6,067 nucleotides of DNA, taken from contig CAIUXU010000207.1 of NCBI GenBank assembly GCA_903903205.1, positions 1 to 6,067 of the forward strand, in the 5' to 3' direction. A program made the translations under genes and the position numbers. The stretch comes from an uncultured Syntrophobacterales bacterium. Lineage in GTDB: Bacteria; Desulfobacterota; Syntrophia; Syntrophales; UBA5619. The notes below the pieces were generated by a model. That model ran no database searches and was not told where the DNA came from. It worked only from the letters and a program-made list of their open reading frames with translations. Shown in pieces: positions 1-4,934 of this stretch (its first letter is position 1; each line of letters begins with the position of its first letter).

Positions 1-70
1 GGGTGAGCATGACCGACAGTACAAGCGCTATAGCGATCCTTTTGCGTCTCTGAAAGTTCATGTTTGTCAT
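1..70 (-). CDS. Exported protein, N-terminal fragment (signal peptide only)
   Basis: The minus strand opens with ATG at 70 and reads MTNMNFQRRKRIAIALV followed by LSVMLT, then leaves the window without a stop. A basic n-region (RRKR) followed by an uninterrupted hydrophobic core is a typical Sec signal peptide or N-terminal membrane anchor. A strong ribosome binding site, AAGGAG at 77-82, lies 6 bases before this ATG and decides the start; a second ATG at 61 is too far away. The gene follows the ThDP enzyme gene on the same strand with a 54-base gap and no visible terminator, so it is probably its operon partner. Next to a PrpF-family isomerase and a ThDP enzyme, a TctC- or DctP-type periplasmic binding protein for organic acids would fit, but nothing in these 23 residues identifies the family. 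The reading frame and export signal are fairly secure; the function is unknown. Confidence 0.7.
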   Translation of the reverse strand, partial: MTNMNFQRRKRIAIALVLSVMLT

Positions 71-124
71 CTCTTTCTCCTTTTTCATGGGTTTCTACTT
101 TTTTTGGGGGGTTCCGTTTTTTAT

Positions 125-1750
125 TTATAATTCTCTAACAGCGTCAAATTGTTGATTATATGGCGAACAATCAATTTTCGCCTCGATCAGTTTTGGTAAA
201 CCGTCGTTGGAATTCATGGCAGCGGCAAGAGCGTCCCTTAGCCCTTCTTCGGTATCTACACTCCAGGTCGGAATACCAAAACTCTTCCCCAAATCGACAA
301 AGTTCGGTCGTGCAAAACCTGTCCCCCGCGGCACGCTGTAGCCTTTTTTAATCTGCTTGACGTCGATGAGGCTCAATCGACCGTCCGAGAAAACAACCAT
401 CACACTGGGCAACCGGTATTGCACGGCCGTCGCCAATTCAGGAAGGCGCATCATGAAGCCGCCATCGCCGCAAAGGGACACCACTTTTTTATCCGGATGA
501 AGTAACTGCAGGGCCAGTGCGGAGGGGATGGCATACCCCATGGTCGCCAATCCATTGGACATAAAGAAACGACCCGGTACGAAGGAATCCCAAAGTTCGA
601 TCACCAATAGTTTGTTTGCGCCGACATCGACCGTTAAAAATGCGTCCTCCGGGGTAAATTCACGTGTAGCATCGATAATCTGGACAGCCGACAGCCCGTC
701 AACCCTGAAACGGAGAATCTCTTTGGTGTTCTCCCTGTACGCGCTCATCTCTTCGATCCGCCAACAGGATTCTGTATCCGTACATTCATCATGAAGCCTT
801 TTCAGGGTCGAACCGATTTCACCGACCAGTTCGATCTCGGCATGGTAGTTTTCTTCGATATTCGGGATGGTATCGATATAGACAATGGGCTGTGGGTAAT
901 CCCATTTTTTCGGAAGCAATTCAACCGGGTCCAATCCGATGGCAATGATAAGATCGCTCTGTTCAATGATCGACTGCTCCAGGTTTCCTCCCATGAAAAC
1001 ACCCAACGACCAGGGATGGTTGTCCGGCAGCGAACCTTTGGCTTTGGCCGTTTTAAACGTTGGAAGATTGAATCTTTCCACAAAACTTTTTAATTTCCCA
1101 AACACATCACTTTGCGCCGCATTTATACCCAGCCCGATGATAGCAACCGGCCTTTTTGCCCGGCCGATCTTCTCCAATCCCAGCTTTACGCATTTTGCGT
1201 TGGCCTCCGGCAAGAATTCCTCAGGACCCATCACATTTCCGAATCCCGCAATCTCTACCTTAGACAGATCATTGGGGAAATCGAGATGCACCGGTCCCCT
1301 TCTCGGCATTCTCGCCATTCGGATTCCGCGTGCCAGCATTTCGGACCAGTTTGTTTTCGTCAGTCCGGCCGAGAGTTTTGTAAACGGTTTAAAGAGGTCA
1401 TTGTGATCAATTTTTTGTCTGTAGGCCAGATCAACCATCTCGGCCCCATACCGATCCGTCATTGCCAAAACGGGCGACCTGTCCAGCCAGGCATGCCCCA
1501 GACCATTGCAGAGGTTTAAAGCGCCAGGTCCCAGGGTCGAGAGGCAGACGCCGGGAACCCCGGTCACATCCCCAACCACGCTCGCCATAATCGCCGCGGA
1601 AGACTCATGCTGCGTCAAGATGAATTGTATCCCCTCATCTTCCGCACCGTTAATCAGGTCAACCGTGCTTCCGCCGCCGGGAATTCCGAACATGAAGCCC
1701 ACCCCGGAACCCCTTAAAATTTTACTCACCCCCTGATACATCTTCATCAT
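125..1750 (-). CDS. Thiamine diphosphate-dependent enzyme, acetolactate synthase / benzoylformate decarboxylase superfamily
   Basis: A 541-residue cytoplasmic enzyme with the three-domain ThDP fold. The N-terminal PYR domain (about 1-165) carries the likely cofactor-activating Glu49 in TQHESSAA, then STLGPGALN (71-79) and DRSPVL (90-95). The central domain spans about 185-325 (AIIGLGINAAQ near 203-213). The C-terminal PP domain (about 355-530) has the GDG motif at 428-430 with metal ligand Asp429. Twenty-seven residues later the usual NN pair reads Ser455-Asp456 (VVFSDGRLSLI). Length matches the family (about 540-570). Such enzymes decarboxylate or condense 2-oxoacids; the substrate is not evident and no small regulatory subunit is encoded nearby, so classical IlvB is doubtful. 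Translation is coupled to the PrpF-family gene ending 9 bases upstream. ATGs at 1750, 1747 and 1741 are alternatives; GGTGG just upstream is spaced best for 1747. Family is certain, function open. Confidence 0.93.
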   Translation of the reverse strand: MMKMYQGVSKILRGSGVGFMFGIPGGGSTVDLINGAEDEGIQFILTQHESSAAIMASVVGDVTGVPGVCLSTLGPGALNLCNGLGHAWLDRSPVLAMTDRYGAEMVDLAYRQKIDHNDLFKPFTKLSAGLTKTNWSEMLARGIRMARMPRRGPVHLDFPNDLSKVEIAGFGNVMGPEEFLPEANAKCVKLGLEKIGRAKRPVAIIGLGINAAQSDVFGKLKSFVERFNLPTFKTAKAKGSLPDNHPWSLGVFMGGNLEQSIIEQSDLIIAIGLDPVELLPKKWDYPQPIVYIDTIPNIEENYHAEIELVGEIGSTLKRLHDECTDTESCWRIEEMSAYRENTKEILRFRVDGLSAVQIIDATREFTPEDAFLTVDVGANKLLVIELWDSFVPGRFFMSNGLATMGYAIPSALALQLLHPDKKVVSLCGDGGFMMRLPELATAVQYRLPSVMVVFSDGRLSLIDVKQIKKGYSVPRGTGFARPNFVDLGKSFGIPTWSVDTEEGLRDALAAAMNSNDGLPKLIEAKIDCSPYNQQFDAVREL

Positions 1751-1759
1751 AGCCCACCG

Positions 1760-2908
1760 TTACCTTTTAGAATCGTAGATTTTCTCTGAAACGAAAACCC
1801 GCCCGTCAAGGATTTTCCGGGCAGTGCGGCCGACTGTGCAACTGACGATGTGCGGTCCACCTTTATCGAACCGGGCATCCACCTTCAAATCGATCACCCC
1901 CGAGGGATGACCGATCAGGATCTTCGTTTCCCCGGCAACCGGCAAGCCCCCACCCACCATCCGGTTCACCACGGAACCGGGAAGGATTGCTGCTATCGCC
2001 GCCGGAATGGCCGCGGTTATGGCAAAGACCTTGTGCATCTTTCCCATGGCCATAAGACGCGCCAGCAGATCGACCTCACCTTTTGCGACAAACTTCCCCG
2101 TCAAGGTCTTAAAATCCCGTGCGGGGGCGACAAAGCAAATCTTCGGAAGAGACTGGCTCACCGCAATCCCCATCAACTCGCCGACCTTGCTGCGGATGGC
2201 TTCCAACGTTGCCTGCGCCGCCTTATCCTGATCGAGCACCGCGGGCAGTTCATCCCCCGTCAGATGCAGTTCGTCGGCGCGGACAAACGCCGTCGGATTC
2301 CCCGCATCCACTATCGTTACGGAATATCGTTCCCCCGTTGCCAGCTTGACTTCGTCCACCACATTTCCAGTGGGAAGGAGCTTCCCCGTCGTGGCGCCGG
2401 CCGGTTCCATGAAGCTCAGTTCGATCCTGGCCCCGGTTCCCGGACAGCCGGCAATCTCGTAATCGCCGTCCGAAACAACCTTGCCCTTTTTGACCGGGAC
2501 TTTCGAATAAATCATCTTTTTTGTATTGGTATTGTAAATCCTGACGATCGTAAAGGGCGCGATCGGCTTCACAAACCCTTTGTCGATCGCATAAGGCCCC
2601 ACAGCAGAGCTGATGTTTCCGCAGTTCGCCGAAAAATCGACAAAAGGCTTGTCGATCCCCACCGCCCCGAAGGTATAATTGATATCACACCCGGGCGCAT
2701 CCGAGCGGGAGATGATCGCCAACTTGCTCGTAAGCGAATCCGCCCCCCCCAATCCATCGATCTGGCGAATATCGGGACTGCCGAAAACAGCCAGAATAAT
2801 CCGCTCCCGGAGATCAGGATCCGCCGGAAGATCCTTTTCCAGCAGGAAAACACCCTTGCTGGTCCCACCGCGCATGATCGTGCATGGAAATCTGGTCATT
2901 TTCCGCAT
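1760..2908 (-). CDS. PrpF-family isomerase (2-methylaconitate / methylitaconate / 4-oxalomesaconate isomerase-like)
   Basis: A 382-residue protein of the PrpF family, whose members shift a double bond in unsaturated branched di- or tricarboxylates (PrpF with AcnD in the methylcitrate cycle, methylitaconate isomerase, GalD-type tautomerase). Visible signatures are the N-terminal MRGGTSKG (12-19), GLGGADSLTSKLAI (52-65), NCGN (95-98), DAGNPTAF (201-208), HPSGVIDLKV (334-343) and RTARKILDGRVFV (361-373). Lys62 and Cys96 are 34 residues apart, the spacing of the catalytic Lys73/Cys107 pair described for PrpF. Length is near the usual 390. A GTG at 2971 extends the frame by 21 Gly/Thr/Glu-rich residues, but it lacks a Shine-Dalgarno and would sit about 11 bases after the predicted transcription start. 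The ATG at 2908 has GGAG 8 bases upstream and begins just before the conserved motif. No methylcitrate-cycle genes (prpB, prpC, acnD) are present, so the name prpF would overstate the role; partnership with the ThDP enzyme is more likely. Confidence 0.93.
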   Translation of the reverse strand: MRKMTRFPCTIMRGGTSKGVFLLEKDLPADPDLRERIILAVFGSPDIRQIDGLGGADSLTSKLAIISRSDAPGCDINYTFGAVGIDKPFVDFSANCGNISSAVGPYAIDKGFVKPIAPFTIVRIYNTNTKKMIYSKVPVKKGKVVSDGDYEIAGCPGTGARIELSFMEPAGATTGKLLPTGNVVDEVKLATGERYSVTIVDAGNPTAFVRADELHLTGDELPAVLDQDKAAQATLEAIRSKVGELMGIAVSQSLPKICFVAPARDFKTLTGKFVAKGEVDLLARLMAMGKMHKVFAITAAIPAAIAAILPGSVVNRMVGGGLPVAGETKILIGHPSGVIDLKVDARFDKGGPHIVSCTVGRTARKILDGRVFVSEKIYDSKR

Positions 2909-2916
2909 AGGATAAT

Positions 2917-2920
2917 CTCC
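2917..2920 (-). promoter_or_regulatory. Ribosome binding site deciding the PrpF-family start
   Basis: On the minus strand GGAG lies 8 bases before the ATG at 2908. The in-frame GTG at 2971 has no comparable purine-rich site, so this favours the shorter 382-residue protein. Confidence 0.7.
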
Positions 2921-2988
2921 AGCCGTCTCTCCTGTCCCTGACGTCTCGCCGATTTCACCAGGGGACGTCACATTTTACAAGCTGCCGC

Positions 2989-3017
2989 ACTATATGGACT
3001 TTCCCGGAAGCCGTCAA
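2989..3017 (-). promoter_or_regulatory. Sigma70-type promoter for the PrpF-ThDP operon
   Basis: Read on the minus strand, TTGACG (3012-3017) is separated by exactly 17 bases from TATAGT (2989-2994). These match the -35 and -10 consensus in five of six positions each. Transcription would start near 2982, giving a leader of about 75 bases before the ATG at 2908. The site is inside the divergent intergenic region, and its -10 overlaps the spurious upstream ATG of the fdhE frame at 2994. Confidence 0.72.
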
Positions 3018-3077
3018 GCACAATTGGGAGACTTTCGGGGGGCAATTTTACCCGTAGCCGTTTTTTTGACATATCAC

Positions 3078-3106
3078 TTGAACTTGATCAGGAAAGGGGA
3101 TATAGA
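3078..3106 (+). promoter_or_regulatory. Probable promoter for fdhE-nth
   Basis: TTGAAC (3078-3083), a 17-base spacer and TATAGA (3101-3106) match sigma70 elements in four of six positions each. A start near 3112-3114 would leave a leader of roughly 37 bases before the fdhE ATG at 3150. A perfect TTGACA at 3066-3071 lies just upstream, but no -10 hexamer sits at the right distance from it. The promoter is weaker than the divergent one facing it. Confidence 0.5.
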
Positions 3107-3117
3107 CCCCCATGCTT

Positions 3118-3128
3118 TGTACAGTACA
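3118..3128. promoter_or_regulatory. Short perfect palindrome downstream of the fdhE promoter
   Basis: TGTAC-A-GTACA is a perfect inverted repeat with 5-base arms, placed only a few bases after the predicted transcription start. Its position would suit a repressor operator, but the arms are short and such a palindrome may arise by chance. Confidence 0.2.
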
Positions 3129-3133
3129 CGATT

Positions 3134-3141
3134 GAAGGAGA
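3134..3141 (+). promoter_or_regulatory. Ribosome binding site deciding the fdhE start
   Basis: GAAGGAGA ends 8 bases before the ATG at 3150, a near-ideal Shine-Dalgarno. The upstream in-frame ATG at 2994 lies inside the divergent promoter and upstream of the fdhE promoter, so it cannot be used by the proposed transcript. Confidence 0.8.
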
Positions 3142-3149
3142 CCAGCCGT

Positions 3150-3986
3150 ATGGCAACGGTATTGAAAGATTCATTGCAGACGATACAAACACACCGGGCC
3201 CTTAGCCCTCACTATACGGAACTTCTAGATATTCTTGAGGAAATAATGATCCTCCGCGAGGAATACCGCCGCCGGATCCAACGGGAGACATTCCCCGTCG
3301 ATGAAAAATTGATCCTGCCCAAGATGGCCGGGGGATTCCCCCTCGTCGATTTCTCTTCGTTCACCGGCGACCTTACCGAACCGCAGCAATATTTTCTGGC
3401 CCTGCTGGAAATCGCCGAAAAGCGGGCGCCCGGCGAAACCAATGAAATGGCAAGAAAGATCATCGAGGGTGAGATCCTTTTCAAGGATCTGATCTATGAA
3501 TCCTTCAACCCCCTACCCGAGGAAATGGAGGTGGCAGACGAGGAGGAAAATCCCTCCTTCGATCTAGTGGAGCTTTTTATCGAAGAGAGCCTGAGGCCGG
3601 CCCTGGAGATGGTTGTGACCCGCCATGGCGCCACCGCCGCGAAGGCGGGCTGGACGGAGGGCTACTGCCCCATCTGCGGCCGCGAACCCAAGATCGGCGA
3701 GATTCGGGGCAAGTCGGAAAACCGTTACCTTTTCTGCAATCAGTGCGGTTTCGAGTGGAGCTACCGGTACATCAAATGCCCCTTTTGCGGCAACGAGGAG
3801 CAGCAGAGCCTCGCCTACTTCACAATCGACGGGGATGAACGGTACCGCGTCGATGTCTGCAACGAGTGCAAGCGTTACATCAAGATGGTTGACTTCCGGG
3901 GGGCGAAACGGAAGGCGGACCTGGACGTGGAGGACATTGCCACACTCCATCTGGACATGCTGGCCAACGACGAAGGGTATGACTGA
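3150..3986 (+). CDS. fdhE: FdhE-family formate dehydrogenase maturation protein
   Basis: A 278-residue soluble protein of the FdhE family, which binds iron through cysteine pairs and assists maturation of respiratory, molybdenum/tungsten formate dehydrogenases in the cytoplasm before export. The N-terminal half (about 1-165) is helical and acidic, with an E-rich stretch at 124-133. The C-terminal half holds four CxxC pairs: C173/C176 in GYCPICGREP, C196/C199 (CNQC), C210/C213 (CPFCGN) and C237/C240 (CNEC). The tail VEDIATLHLDMLANDEGY (260-277) is the conserved family ending. E. coli FdhE is about 309 residues, so this is slightly short but complete. The start at 3150 is set by GAAGGAGA 8 bases upstream; a longer frame from 2994 would add 52 unconserved residues and cross two promoters. 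nth follows after 23 bases. No formate dehydrogenase subunit or fdhD is in view, so its client lies elsewhere or outside the window. Confidence 0.93.
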   Translation: MATVLKDSLQTIQTHRALSPHYTELLDILEEIMILREEYRRRIQRETFPVDEKLILPKMAGGFPLVDFSSFTGDLTEPQQYFLALLEIAEKRAPGETNEMARKIIEGEILFKDLIYESFNPLPEEMEVADEEENPSFDLVELFIEESLRPALEMVVTRHGATAAKAGWTEGYCPICGREPKIGEIRGKSENRYLFCNQCGFEWSYRYIKCPFCGNEEQQSLAYFTIDGDERYRVDVCNECKRYIKMVDFRGAKRKADLDVEDIATLHLDMLANDEGYD

Positions 3987-4009
3987 CCCCCCGCAACCGG
4001 AGAACATGG

Positions 4010-4666
4010 ATGGACGACAGGAACATGGCGGCAATCGTCCGCCTTCTGGAGCGGGAGCTGGAGAACAGAGAGCTTCCCATCGTTACAAAGCTGGCAGAGG
4101 AACACCGCGACCCTTTTGAGATCCTGATCTCCACACTTATCAGCCTCCGGACCAAGGATGAAGTGACGGCGGTGGCAACAGAGCGGCTCTTTGCCCTTGC
4201 CTCCACGCCGGAAGAGATGGTTGGGCTTTCTGAAGAAGAGATCCAGAAAGCGATCTACCCCGCGGGATTTTACCGGAACAAGGCCGAAACGATTCGGCAT
4301 GTCTGCCGGGAGCTTATCGACCGTTTTCACTCCCGTGTGCCGGACAGCATCGAAGAACTTCTGACCTTCCGGGGAGTCGGGCGAAAGACGGCCAACCTGG
4401 TTGTAGCCCTCGGTTTCAATGGGCCCGGTCTCTGTGTGGATACCCACGTACACCGGATCTCCAACCGTATCGGCTACGTCCGGACGAAAACCCCCGACGA
4501 GACGGAATTCGCGCTGCGGGCAAAACTTCCTCCGGAGCACTGGTCCCGCTACAACACGCTGCTCGTCGCCTTCGGGAGGAACACCTGCCGCCCCGTTTCA
4601 CCTCTCTGCGGCGGCTGTCCGATTACGACATATTGTGATCGTGTCGACGTAAAGAAAAGCCGCTGA
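4010..4666 (+). CDS. nth: Endonuclease III, DNA glycosylase/AP lyase
   Basis: A 218-residue base-excision repair enzyme that removes oxidised pyrimidines and nicks the abasic site by beta-elimination. The helix-hairpin-helix motif is FRGVGRKTANLV (120-131) with catalytic Lys126. The second catalytic residue is Asp144 in CVDTHVHR (142-149). The [4Fe-4S] cluster ligands are C193-X6-C200-X2-C203-X5-C209, exactly the E. coli spacing. Length is close to E. coli Nth (211). At the damage-probing loop, SLRTKD (45-50) replaces the E. coli SAQATD, putting Arg47 where the base-flipping Gln41 stands. The start at 4010 has GGAG at 3999-4002, 7 bases upstream; the overlapping ATG at 4006 is in another frame. 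It lies 23 bases after fdhE and is likely co-transcribed. Its TGA stop lies within the 5-bp duplication made by the mobile element that follows. Confidence 0.96.
   Translation: MDDRNMAAIVRLLERELENRELPIVTKLAEEHRDPFEILISTLISLRTKDEVTAVATERLFALASTPEEMVGLSEEEIQKAIYPAGFYRNKAETIRHVCRELIDRFHSRVPDSIEELLTFRGVGRKTANLVVALGFNGPGLCVDTHVHRISNRIGYVRTKTPDETEFALRAKLPPEHWSRYNTLLVAFGRNTCRPVSPLCGGCPITTYCDRVDVKKSR
4662..4666. repeat. Target-site duplication, left copy (GCTGA)
   Basis: GCTGA directly abuts the left end of the 130-bp element and contains the nth stop codon TGA. The identical pentamer abuts the right end at 4797-4801. Confidence 0.7.
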
Positions 4667-4796
4667 GAGACCTTTGCACAACCCCCTTATTCGTCACCCC
4701 GGCGAAAGCCGGGGTCCAGAAGGTCTTGAAAAGACTGGATACCGGCTTTCGCCGGTATGACGTTTTGCCGCGTTTTAGGAGAAATTCAAAAGTCTC
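4667..4796. mobile_element. 130-bp MITE-like non-autonomous element with terminal inverted repeats
   Basis: The element begins GAGACCTTTG (4667-4676) and ends with CAAAAGTCTC (4787-4796); these are inverted copies differing at one of ten positions. It is flanked by the direct repeat GCTGA, a likely 5-bp target duplication. The interior (4692-4762) is a 71-base inverted repeat made of two 8-bp hairpins and a smaller central stem. There is no coding capacity, so it would need a transposase supplied elsewhere. I recall similar CGTCA...CCGGCGAAAGCCGG...CCAG elements dispersed in deltaproteobacterial and other genomes, and similar ends on some insertion sequences; the family is not assigned here. 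It separates the nth stop codon from the gap promoter and may act as a transcriptional insulator. Confidence 0.78.
4692..4762. repeat. Interior long inverted repeat with twin GC-rich hairpins
   Basis: The outer arms 4692-4719 and 4735-4762 are 28 bases each with four mismatches. Each arm folds alone: ACCCCGGC-GAAA-GCCGGGGT (4696-4715) and its partner at 4739-4758 (stem ATACCGGC, loop TTTC). A central GTCTT-GAA-AAGAC stem (4723-4735) joins them. All four arm mismatches keep pairing inside their own hairpin. No T-run follows, so it is not a textbook intrinsic terminator, though it may still hinder transcription from nth. Confidence 0.85.
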
Positions 4797-4801
4797 GCTG
4801 A
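4797..4801. repeat. Target-site duplication, right copy (GCTGA)
   Basis: This is the second copy of GCTGA, immediately after the right terminal inverted repeat. Removing the element and one copy restores a sequence in which nth ends at the same TGA. Confidence 0.7.
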
Positions 4802-4826
4802 AGGATCGATATTTTAATGGGTCAAT

Positions 4827-4846
4827 CCTTATTCGTCCTTATTCGT
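4827..4846. repeat. Tandem direct repeat of a decamer next to the gap promoter
   Basis: CCTTATTCGT occurs twice back to back (4827-4836 and 4837-4846), and its last T is the first base of the -35 hexamer. A third exact copy lies inside the mobile element at 4685-4694. Confidence 0.8.
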
Positions 4847-4873
4847 TGACACTTTTTTATATGGTGGTACAAT
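4846..4873 (+). promoter_or_regulatory. Strong extended -10 promoter for gap
   Basis: A perfect TTGACA (4846-4851), a 16-base spacer and TACAAT (4868-4873) preceded by TGG (extended -10 TGn at 4865-4867) make this the best promoter in the window. Transcription from about 4880 would give a leader of about 55 bases, consistent with high expression of a glycolytic gene. It is independent of fdhE-nth, from which the mobile element separates it. Confidence 0.82.
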
Positions 4874-4934
4874 CCCGCCAAATTGAATAACGCCCCTGTT
4901 TCGGCAGTGGGCAAAGAGAAAGGGGAAACACAGC

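Noticed and set aside
71..124. Terminator between the ThDP gene and the exported protein gene
   Set aside because: The stretch has A- and C-runs on the transcribed strand but no inverted repeat, so read-through into the next gene is more likely.
939..1519. Plus-strand frames opposite the ThDP enzyme gene
   Set aside because: Several short overlapping frames in different phases lie opposite an intact enzyme; none has an initiation signal or a recognisable domain.
1850..2941. 363-codon open frame on the plus strand opposite the PrpF-family gene
   Set aside because: The minus-strand frame carries all family motifs, a promoter and a ribosome binding site. The antisense translation is rich in Arg, His and Pro, with no recognisable domain, and results from the codon bias of the real gene.
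3066..3071. Perfect TTGACA as the fdhE -35 element
   Set aside because: No -10 hexamer lies 15-19 bases downstream; TATAGA at 3101 is 29 bases away. TTGAAC at 3078 gives the correct 17-base spacing.
3875..4540. 221-codon minus-strand frame spanning the fdhE-nth junction
   Set aside because: It overlaps two well-identified genes and shows no ribosome binding site or protein motif.
4692..4762. CRISPR repeat or tRNA-like structure
   Set aside because: There are two inverted arms rather than direct repeats with spacers, and no cloverleaf or anticodon arm can be drawn. The terminal inverted repeats and flanking duplication fit a mobile element.
4892..4912. Hairpin or riboswitch in the gap leader (GCCC...GGGC)
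   Set aside because: Only four base pairs close a loop with mismatches, and the 55-base leader is too short for a known riboswitch.
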